The position numbers and the translations under genes were made by a program. This document shows, piece by piece, positions 1 to 10,300 of a DNA stretch of 46,562 bases. The notes under the pieces were generated by a model that saw nothing but the letters and a program-made list of their open reading frames with translations, did not search any database and was not told the DNA's origin. The DNA is from JBJHAX01 sp050480705 (GTDB lineage: Bacteria; Actinomycetota; Nitriliruptoria; Nitriliruptorales; Nitriliruptoraceae). The stretch's first letter is position 1. The number at the start of each line of letters is the position of its first letter. Location: assembly GCA_050480705.1 (NCBI GenBank), contig JBJHAX010000015.1, forward strand, positions 1-46,562, read 5' to 3'.

Positions 1-139
1 TAGTCCTAGGACTCAAGGTCCTGCCTGACACAGTGCTGACCGGCTAGCGGCTCGCGACCATCCTGCATGAACACCGGACGGTCGACACCCATTAGCCTGA
101 CGAACCCGACCACGCTGAACCACCTGATCGGACACACCG

Positions 140-1318
140 GTGGACGACGCGGAACTTGAACTGCAACGACGGCGGCGGTCCACGCCCGAGATCCAGCGGG
201 TGCCGTCGTGGCTGACGACCTCGGCGGCCTGGACCTGGCGGATCCTGCTGCTGATCCTGGGCTTCACGGCCATCCTCTACGTCCTCATCCGCCTCTACCT
301 CGTCACGCTGCCGGTCATCATCGCGCTGATCCTGGCAACCCTGTGCGTCCCCGTCGCGCGCTGGCTCGAACGCCACCGTGTCCACCGGATGCTGGCTGCG
401 TCGATCGTGGTGTTCGGCGGGCTCGCAGCGGTCGCGGGCATCATCACGGCACTCACACCGTCATTCATTCGCGAGGTGCGCGAGCTCGGCCCGACGGTGA
501 CCGAAGCCGTCGAGACGCTGCTCGGCTTTCTCGAGGCGAATTTCGGGTGGGACCGCGCCGAGGTCATGGAGACCATGGAGGCGGGACTCGCCACGCTTGC
601 TGAGCAGTCGGGGCAGCTCGCCGCGCAGGTTTGGTCGGGGGCGGCGATCGCCGTGCAGGCGGTCACCGCGATCGTGCTCGCGATCGTGCTGCTGTTCTTC
701 TTCGTCAAGGATGGCGAACAGATCGTCGACTGGATGATCGCGCGCTCACCACGCCCCTACGAGGACACGATCCGCGCGGTCGGCCGGCGCTCCTGGAACG
801 CGCTCAGCGGCTTCATCCGCGGCACGGCGGCGATCGCGCTCGTCGACGCGGTCGGGATCGGCATCGGGCTGGCGATCGTCGGTGTGCCGCTGGTGCTGCC
901 CATCGCGGTGCTGGTGTTCCTCGGCGGGTTCATCCCGGTCATCGGGGCGTTCGTCACCGGCCTGATCGCCGTGCTCGTGGCACTCGCCACCGGAGGGTTC
1001 CAGCAGGCGCTGATCGTGCTTGCGATCGTGGTGGGCGTGCAGCAGTTCGAGTCGAACGTGCTCCAGCCGATGATCATGCGCCGTGCGGTGCGCCTGCACC
1101 CGGTGGTGATCCTGGCTGCGTTGACCGCAGGCGCCTCCCTGATCGGGATCCTCGGCGCGTTCCTCGCCGTGCCTGTCGCGGCGGTCGCAGCGGCGGCGGC
1201 GAACGAACTCCGTCTGCGCCACGAATCCGATACGACACGCCAGGAGCTGCTTGCCACCCCCACGCAGCTGCCCCCCGATCCACCGCCGATCCCGGGCCCA
1301 TCACCGGGGGATGGCTGA
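140..1318 (+). CDS. AI-2E family (PerM-type) membrane transporter
   Basis: 392 residues with a GTG start. The family comprises polytopic inner-membrane proteins annotated as AI-2 exporters or PerM-like permeases, and the substrate cannot be read from sequence. A basic cytoplasmic N-terminus (about 1-35) leads into paired hydrophobic helices (about 36-60 and 62-110). Next comes a soluble amphipathic stretch (about 110-165), a helix near 175-192 ending FFFVKDGEQI, and a second helical bundle (about 230-355). FVKDGE and the VQQFESNVLQPMIM segment near 300-315 are family hallmarks. The tail is Pro-rich (PPDPPPIPGPSPGDG). Length matches the family (350-400). It is convergent with the giant DUF11 gene, 62 bases away, so they do not share a transcript. 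No other gene of a transport system is nearby. Confidence 0.9.
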   Translation: MDDAELELQRRRRSTPEIQRVPSWLTTSAAWTWRILLLILGFTAILYVLIRLYLVTLPVIIALILATLCVPVARWLERHRVHRMLAASIVVFGGLAAVAGIITALTPSFIREVRELGPTVTEAVETLLGFLEANFGWDRAEVMETMEAGLATLAEQSGQLAAQVWSGAAIAVQAVTAIVLAIVLLFFFVKDGEQIVDWMIARSPRPYEDTIRAVGRRSWNALSGFIRGTAAIALVDAVGIGIGLAIVGVPLVLPIAVLVFLGGFIPVIGAFVTGLIAVLVALATGGFQQALIVLAIVVGVQQFESNVLQPMIMRRAVRLHPVVILAALTAGASLIGILGAFLAVPVAAVAAAAANELRLRHESDTTRQELLATPTQLPPDPPPIPGPSPGDG

Positions 1319-1380
1319 CCACCACGACGCGTCGCGGTCGGCAACCACCCGCGTGCGGGCGCAAGCCTCTGCGTATCGCC

Positions 1381-4300
1381 TTACGGACGCAGACGCCGAC
1401 GCATCAACGCACCGATCACGGTCGTGCCTGCGCCAACGAGCGCGAGCCCGGCCGCGAGCAACCCGGCGACCTGCAGGCCGGTCATCGCCACCGTCCCGAC
1501 CCGGCGTGCCGCGGTGCCGAGCACGAAGCTCGCGACGGCCTCGTCGGCGTCGTCGAACGCGCTGTCGTCGGACCCCACCCTCGCGAGGTTCGTGATCTCG
1601 CCGGTGGCGTCGTCTGCGACGCGCGCACGGATGCGCAACTCCTTGGTGTCGCCGGGCGACAGTGACCCGGCCAGTTCGCAGGTGACCTCGCGGCCGTCGA
1701 GGTCGCACGACCAGCCTGAACCGGATGACGCCACGGGCGTCACTCCGGCCGGGAACGTGTCGCGGACCACGACGCCGCGAGCGCGGGACGGCCCGTCGTT
1801 GCCGATTTCGAACACGTAGTCGAACATCTCCCCGGGTTGGGGGTCGCCGTCGATGTCCTTGGTGAGCTCGAGGGCGACACGTGGGCTCGGGGCGTCGGTG
1901 GTGTCGTCTTCGTTGTCGTCGAGGTTCGCATCGGCATGGCCGACGGGCAGCACGTCCACCGAAGTCGTCCGCGAACTCGACACCGACGTCGCGACGTTGA
2001 CCGTCATGGTCATCGACACCTCGTCGCCGGGTGCGAGCGACAGGCCGGTCCAACGGTCGTTCGATGCCGAGTACGAGCCGGTGTCGGGGTCGAACGACGG
2101 GGAGCTGAGGCCGCTGGGCAGCGACGGCACGAGGGTGACGGCGCTGATTGTTTCCGGGCCGTGGTTGCCGACGGTGATCGTGTAGCTGCCGGTCGCGCCA
2201 GGCACCAGCGGGTCGTCGAGTTCGATCTCGACCCAGATGTCCGCACCGGTCGCGTTCGTGTCGGTGTCGCTCTTCGGCGCCGGGCCGTCGACCGTGCCGT
2301 TCGCGCCGTCGTCGGCGACGTGGACGACGTTGGTCAGCGACGTCGTCCCGGCGGGCAGCGGATCGTCGACAGTGACCTGCAGCGTCAGGGTGACGTCATC
2401 GCCCGCGGCGAGCTCGGCGCCGAGTTGCCAGGTCACCGTGCCGTCGTCGTGCGTGCCACCCCCCGACGCTGACTGGAACGTCAGCCCGTCGGGCAGCTCG
2501 TCGACGACCTCGACGCCGGTTGCGCCCTGATCGCCGACGTTGGTGACGACGATCTCGTAGACCAGCGTGGTGCCGACGAGAGCGACGTCCTGACCGTCGT
2601 CCTTGGTCACGGTGACATCGGGCGCGGCGTCGACGTCGACGGTGACCGACGCGTCCAGACCGTCGACGTTGATGTTGTCGGGAGCGTCCACCGACGCGTC
2701 GTTGTCGATTGCGTCGAGCCCGGCGGGGACGGTGTCGGCCAGGCGCACCGTGACCTGGCGTTCGCGCACGTTGTCGCCCGACAGTTCGCCGGGCACGTCG
2801 AGTGTCCAGGTGACCGTCCCGGCATCGTGCACGCCGCCACCGGTCGCTGCGACGAAGCTGGTGTGTGCCGGCAGGACGTTGACGAGTTCGACGCCGGCGG
2901 CGTCTTCGTTGCCGTCGTTGGTGACGGTGAGCGTGTAGGTCACCTCGCCGCCGGTTGCAACCTCGGCGACGTCGGCGGTCTTGGCCAGACGCACGTTGAC
3001 GGCGGCATCGAGCGAACTCACGGCGGATGCGCTGTCGCCGACGTCGTGCACCGCCCGGGTGCCGTCGTCGGATGCCACCGCGGTGTTGGTGATCGTCGTG
3101 GTGCCTGCGGGCACCGGATCGACGACCGTCACCTCGAGGTCGAACGACGCGTCGGCACCGACGGCGAGGTCGCCGACCTGCCAGGTGACCGTGCCGTTGT
3201 CGTGCACCCCGCTGCTCGTCGCGGACTCGAACGTCACGGTGGCGGGCAGCGTGTCGACGATTTCGACCCCGGACGCTTCGCGGTCGCCGTCGTTTGCCAC
3301 CGTGAGCGTGTAGGTGACGGTGCCGCCGGGTTCGACCTGGGTGTCGCCGGTGGTCTTGGTGAGTGTGAGGTCGGGCGCGATGACGGTGAGCGTGTCGGTG
3401 TCCGTGACGTCGCCGGTGAGCCGGCCGTCACCGTCGGGAAGGCTCGTGAACGACGTGGACGCCTCGTTGACATGCGAAAGGCCCTCCCCACGGTCGTCAG
3501 CGAGTCGGGTCGTGATGGTCACGGTGTGCTGTTCGCCGGCGCCGAGCCGCCCGTCACCGGGCACGGTGAACGTCACGAGCTGACTACCGGAGTCGACGGA
3601 GACATCCCAGCCGTCCGCGTCGGTGCTGTCGATGCCGTCGAACCAGTCGGTGTCGAGTGCGTCGGTGACCGTGACCGTGAACGCGTCGACGTCGGAGGTG
3701 TTCTCGACGGTGAGTTCGACGACGACACGATCGCCGATCGCAGCGCCGCCGACGGTGTCGTCTGCGTGCGCGTCGGGGTAGGTGAACTGTTTGGCGAGCT
3801 CGAGCTCGGGTTCGACGATCTGGATCTCGACACGTTCGGCGTCGAAGCTCGCGCCGTCGACGGTCACGTTCGCATCGTTGCCACGCGTGGTGCCGTGGGT
3901 ATTGCCGGCGGTGTCGAGCACCTCGACGTCGTAGGTGACGGTGACGATGTTGGAGACCGGATCGCCGTTGTCGAAGGTGATCTCGTTGACGGTCACCTCG
4001 TCGAACTCGATGCGCAGGTCCTCGTCGCCGCCGACACCGCCGGTGACGGTCAGCCCAGAGCCGTTGGGATCATCGGGGATCGTGCCATCGAACCCGGCCG
4101 TGTCGACCTCGAGGCTGTCTTCGACGTAGGCGAGGCCGGCATCGAGCCGGTCACGGATCACGACCTCGCCGAGGTCGCCTTCGGGCAGGCGCAGCGTGAG
4201 TGTGAATCGGGCCTCTTCACCGATCACGACCTCGGAGCCGTTCGTATGGCCGGCCGAGGTGGACACGAGCTGCTTGGTGATGCTGGTCGCGTTGAGCGGT

Positions 4301-7300
4301 GTGGAGGTCGTGTCGCTCGCTTCGACAGGGTCGGGGGCGTTGGTGTCGTCGTCGGTGACATGGACGTGGTTGTCCAGGTGCATGAGGCCGTCGGGGAAGA
4401 CGTCGTCGATCTCGACGGTGAGTTCGCAGACGATCGTGTCGTCGGCGCCATCGGCATGCGCATCGAGTTCGAACGCGCCGAAGTCGAGGGTGACGACACC
4501 GTCGACCTCGACGGCGCTGTCCTCCTCGGGGGTGCACTCGACGTCGATCAGTGTTGCGATGTCGGGCAGCGTGTCGGTGATCACCACACCGGTCGCGCCC
4601 TGGTCGCCGACGTTGACGACCTCGATGGTGTAGACGACGGTGTCACCACCGTGGACGAGCCCCCCGGCGTCGTCGGTCTTGGTGATGGTGAATGCCGGTG
4701 CGGCGTCGAGCGCCGTCGAGTCCTGTGCCGTATCGGTGACCTGACCGTCGTCGGCGAACGCCTCGACGTCGTTGACGAGGTCGTGGAGGCCGGCGGGCAC
4801 GGTGTCGTCCACCCGCACGGTCACCTCCACCACAGCCGGCACGGGTTGCTCGCCCTCCTCGGCGGCGTCCAGTTCGCCAACATTCCAGATGACGGTGGCG
4901 TCGGACTCGTCGTGCACCCCTTCGTGGGAGGCAGATCCGACGACGGTGACGTGCGCGGGCAGATGGTCGGTGATCGTGACATCGTCGGCGTGCTCGTCGC
5001 CTGTGTTGACGACCGTGATGCGGTAGGTGGCCTCGTCGCCCGTGCCGATCGAAGTCAACGGCTGCTCATCGCCGTCGACGAGCTGCTTGGTCACCTCGAG
5101 TTCGACGCCGGAGTCGATCTCGACGATGTGCTGATCGTTGTCCTGGCTGACCGGTCCCCACGAGCCGTCGTCCTCGGCTGCGGCCAGGTTGGTCAGCTCG
5201 TCGCCGGCCGAGCCCGCTTCGACGGGCAGGACAAGCCCGATGCGCACCGCGACCTGGGTCGACTCACCCGGGTCGAGGCTGCCGAGCTGCCAGGTGACCG
5301 TCCCGTGCGCACCGCTGCCGTCGGGATCGGGATCGTGGTCGCCGTCGCCGTACGCCGTGGGCTGATCGTTGGGATCGAAGGTGACCCGCGCATCGTTGGG
5401 AAGCGAATCGACGAGTTCGACGCCGTCAGCGCGCCGGTCACCGTCGTTGGTGACCGTGATCGTGTACTCGGCCGTGCCGCCAGGCGTGATCTCCTCATCA
5501 CCGTCCTTGTCGACACGCAGCTGCGGTGCGACGAGACGCAGCGTGCCCGTGCCGGTGTCCTCGTAGGCGCGCTGGTGGTCCTCATCGCCCGGCAAGCTCG
5601 CAAAGGTCACGGTCGCCACGTTGTCGTGGCCCGACGTGCCAACGAGGTCGGCGACAGCCTGGCTGTCGTCGACGCGGGCACGCACCACGATCGTGACGCT
5701 CTCGCCGTGCTCGATGCTGTCCGACGACGCAGCGACCTCGAAGGGCGGCGTGGTCACCGGCGGGTCGACGGGCAGCAGATCCCACGAATCCGTCGGCGTC
5801 TCCGGGTCGCTGGTGAGCGCGACGTCGACGATCTCGGCGAAGACGTCGTCGTCGAGCACATCGCTGATCACGACGTCGAAGGCGTCCACGCCGGAGGTGT
5901 TGGCGACCTCGATCGTGATGTCGACGAGGTCGTTCGCAGCTGCCATGTCGGTGGCGTTGACGAACCCAAACGGCGGCTCGCCTTCGCCGACGTAGTCCTC
6001 ATCCGGCGCGACGACGTGGAACGACTTGTCGACACTGAGCTCGGGACCGACGATGTCGAGGGTGACGCTGCCGCGGTCGTCCGGGTCGGTGTCGACCCCG
6101 GCGACCGTCGCGTACGCCTCGTTAACGACTGTGCCGCCGTGCTGGTTGCCGGCAACGTCGAGCACGACCGCCTGGTACTCCACGAAGAACGTGGAGGCGA
6201 CGGTGCCTTCGCCGGCGTCGACGGTCACCCCCTCGTCGTCGCTGCCGGTGAAGGCGAGGAGGAGCGTCGCCCCGTCGACGATGTCGCCTTCGTCGTCGAG
6301 CGCGATCTCTGGCGTGCCAAGATCGCCGGCGAAGCCGCAATCGGTGGCGCACACCTCGGCGCTGCCGGGCAGGTAGGCGGCGCCGGCAGGCAGCTCATCG
6401 GTGACGGTGACCGTGCCGAGTTCGCCTTCCGGCAGGGTGACGGCGAGGCGGAACGTGGCGGTCTCGCCGATGGCGACATCGTTGCCGTCGGTGTGCGCCG
6501 CCGAGGTGTCGAGCAGCGTCTTGGTGACCGCGGAGGTCGCGACGGCGATCTCGGCGGTGGCGGTGTCACGGTAGGTGTTGGCCGTCCCACCGGGGTCACT
6601 GGTGTCGCCCGTGCGCTGCAGCGCCACGGTGGAGTGATCCGACGCGTTTCCATCGTCACTGGGCAGGCTGGTCCAGACCAGTGTCGCGGTGTTGGCGAGC
6701 ACACCGGCGGTGGCGTGGGTGACCGCATCGTTCTGCACAACGACGGTGTAGGTCAGTTCCACGCTGTGGCCGGCCGGGAACTCCTCCCAGGTGACCTCGA
6801 GGTCGCCGTCGGTATCGGTCACCGTCACCGCCAGTGGCGTGCCGGATTCGTCGGTGACCTCGAGGCTGTCGGGCTCGTAGGCCAATCCGGCGGGGACGAG
6901 GTCGGTGAGCACGACGTCGAACGCCGTCGCACGGTTGCTGCCGGCCGGATGCGCCACCTCGAGCGTGTAGGTGAGTTCGTCGGCGGCGTCAGGCGTGGCA
7001 TCCGACACCTGCTTGTCGACCGTCAGCTGTGGCTCGACGACCGTCACCGGACCGCTCGTCGCTGGCCCGGCAAGCGTCGTGTTCGGCCCGTCGGGGACGT
7101 GCTGGCGCAACACAGCCTGATTGGTGAGTTCCGCGCCGGCGCTGGTCGCGGCGACGTTGGCGGCGACCGCATCGAACGTGAACACGAGTTGCTGGAGCTC
7201 GTTGGTGTCATTGGTGACGGTGCCGAGGTCGAGTTCGATCGTGTGCCCGTCGTCGTCGTCGGCGCCGATGACGTCCGCGCCTGAGAGCACCGCGCCGGCG

Positions 7301-10300
7301 TCAGCGAGCATGCCGGAGGTTTCAACAAGGGCGGCCTCACCGACGGAGGTGAACGCGAGGCCTGGGTCGAGCACGTCGCGCAACACCAGATGGTCGGTGG
7401 AGCTCGGCGGGACGGTGACCACCACCTCGTAGGTGGCGCGCTCGCCGACCGCGACCTCCTCCTCGCCGGTATGGCCAGCGGCGGTGTCCACGAGTGTCTT
7501 GCTGACCGTTGGCATCGCGACCTCGACGTCCGCGCTGCGCGGCGTCGAAGGCGGATACGGCTCGGCGTCGCCGGCCGCCGCGTACTGGGCGACGAATGCG
7601 GCGTTGGTCATCTGCTGGCCCACGTCGACGTCAGCGTCGACCTCGAGCACATACGTGATGACCGCGATGTTCTCGCCCGACGTCGGGTGGTAGGCGCCGA
7701 GGCTGCCGGATTCGTCGGCATCCGATCCGTCGTACTGGTCGTTCAAGAGCGCCAGGCCCACCTGCGGATCGAGCAGATCCTCGAGGTCGCCCGTGAAAAC
7801 GAGCGGCTCCCCTCTCCCGTCGACGACCTGGAGATTCCCGCCGGCGCCGGGACCGTCCGTCGGGATCGACAGGCCCACAGGGGCCGTGTCGGCGACGCGG
7901 GCGTCGAACGCGCCGTGCAGGCCAGCGCCGGTGTTCTCGACGACGAGGGCGAACGCAATGAGATCGCCCGCCCACACGTCACTCAGATCGCTGCCGAGCG
8001 GCTGGTCGGCGAGCGCATCCGAACTGATCGGCGCGCCGCTGTTCCACCACGCCTGCCCGTCGAGGACCTCGTCCCAGTCCCCAGGCGGACCGACGTCCGA
8101 CGGGTCGAACGTCCCCTGGCCGTCGGTGGCGACGACGCCCTTGACCAGGTCGAGGACGGGCGCGGTCAATTCGATCTGGACGATGTCGTCGTCGGTTGCG
8201 ACCTCGCCGAACGAGTCGCCGTAGGTGAGCTGTAACTGGTTGGTGAGGAACAGCCCGTCGGCGATCGGGTCATCGCCGACGGTAACGGTGAACAGCAGGT
8301 CGATGGTGGTCGAGAAGCTGCCGTCGGCGTCCTGGTAATCGGGATAGTCGAACGCGACCGCGTTGCCGACAGGATCCAGCGTGATCTGGGGCTCGAACGC
8401 CGAAGGGTCGAACGCCCCGTCGCGGGCATCGGTCGTCTGGTCGTCGGGGCCGAGCCAGATCTCGCCTGCCGGCGGGACCTCATCGGGGTCCGCTGGGCCC
8501 TCCAGATCCACGTTCGCAACGGGAATCTCGCCGGTCGTGTCGAACAGTTCGTCGGCGCGCAACGTCGGCAGGGGCAGGTAGTCGACCAGCCGCAGGTTCT
8601 CGACGTTGGTGATCGGCAGGGTCGCGGTGAGCCGGTAGGTGACGGTGTCGGTCGCGGCGAACTGCGGCTTGTCGTCGCCGATGACGCCGTTGCGGGCGTA
8701 AAGCTCCTTGGAGAACGACGGGCCGATGACCGACGTGGATGCCGACGAGGTGTCCGTCGGCCGGTTGCCCGTCGGGCTGTCGGCGTCGATCACCTCACCG
8801 GAGATCGTGACATGGCCGGTGATCGGGTCGTCGGAGTCGACGGCCTGGCCGTCGTCGACGCAGCGGTATCTGTGGTCAACGATCGTGTAGAAGGTCAATC
8901 TGCCCTGGGTAGGACCGTGCTCGCCGTCGACCCGTCCGCCGACGAGTCGCCCGTCGTCCACGCCGGTGCCATCACGTGCAGCATCGATGGCCGCGGACAG
9001 GTCGAGCTCCCAGTCGATCTGCCCGTCAACGTCGCAGCCGCCGACGTCGATCGTGACATGGTCACCGACATCGACGTCGTCGATCGGATCGTGCCGAGGA
9101 TCGTCGAAGCTCAGCCGCGGCACGTACGGGCCGTCGGTGAGCACGCTCTGGCCATCGGAGAGCACCTCGTGCAGCATGAGGTCATCGAAGGTGAAGAAGT
9201 CCGAGACCTGAAAGTCGACGTCCCAACGCAGCACGGCCCCCGGAACGGTGCTCGACGGCCCGCCCTCGGAGGTGTCCACCGCCACCGACTGCTGCACGGC
9301 GATCGAACGTGCCCACAGCCGGTGATCGGGATCCTCGGCATCACCCAGCGCGAACGACTGCAGCGGCCCGTCACGAGGGTCGATCGGATCCCAGAAGCCG
9401 TTCGCGGACGCGTTGTTGTCGATACGCCGCGCCGCACCGGTCTGCGGGTCAAGTACCGGTTCGTCGTCGGCGCCCGACTCGGGCACGTAGAAGGTGATGT
9501 CGAGCTGGGCATCGACACCGGGGCTCGCGACGATCTCGTCGAACTCCGCGCGCACCTCACCGCCGACCTCGCCCGGCGTGGGAGTGGTCAGCTGGGTGGC
9601 CGCCGGCATGCTGGTCGCCTCGACGAACACCGCTTGGTCGGGAAGCAAGTCGATGAGTTCGACGCCTTCGAGGGTCTGGCCGTCAGCGGCGCGCAGCTCG
9701 ACCCGCCATACCCGTTCGTAGTTCGGGCCGGTGGCGGTCTCGTCCTCGGGGCCGGGGTAGCGCTTGCGCAGGTCGACCAGTGTCGGGTCGACCAGCGCCG
9801 TCACCGGCGGATCCTGGACGATCGGCGGGTCCGTCTCCGGCTCATCCAACGCGTTGGTGCCGAAGCGGAAGCCGCCGCGGACCTCGATCGGCAGCTCGAC
9901 ACCCAGGTCGGCGTGGTTGGACAGGGTGAGGCCGGCGGCGACGTTCGCGATCGGCTGGGTCGGGGTGAAGGAACCGAACGGCAGCTCGATGACGTGCAGC
10001 ACGTCACCCGCGCGCGGAAACGCGAACACCCCGTTGGCCGGCTCTTCGCCTTCCTCGGGCTCCTCTTCGCAGTCGATCGGTGCGCCCGTGTAGGGATGCA
10101 CGTCGGGTTGACCGGGATCGCAGTCGAGGACGACATCGATGACGTTGAGTTGCATGCCGAGATAGGTGACCGACCCGTCTACGAGGGAGATCCCGTCGGG
10201 GGGCAGGCCGGCGTCGTCGTCTCGCCCGTCGACGCCCTGCACCGGTAGCAGCAGGTCGATGTAGGGGCCGAAGCCGGTCTCGCCGTCCTCGGCTGGCGCA

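Noticed and set aside
2..13. A 12-bp perfect palindrome (AGTCCTAGGACT) at the window edge
   Set aside because: Too short and too near the edge to interpret; one such palindrome is expected by chance in a few tens of kb when weak ones are included.
2827..7284. A 1485-codon open frame on the plus strand opposite the giant gene
   Set aside because: It is in the mirror codon register of the real gene. The sense protein is made of Asp, Val, Thr and Gly codons whose reverse complements are Val, Asp, Gly and Ser-like codons, so stops are absent. It lacks a ribosome site, a signal peptide and any family motif, while the sense frame has clear domains.
8812..10248. A 478-codon plus-strand open frame opposite the N-terminal part of the giant gene
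   Set aside because: Same mirror effect; its product is Val/Asp/Arg-rich with no motif and no ribosome site.
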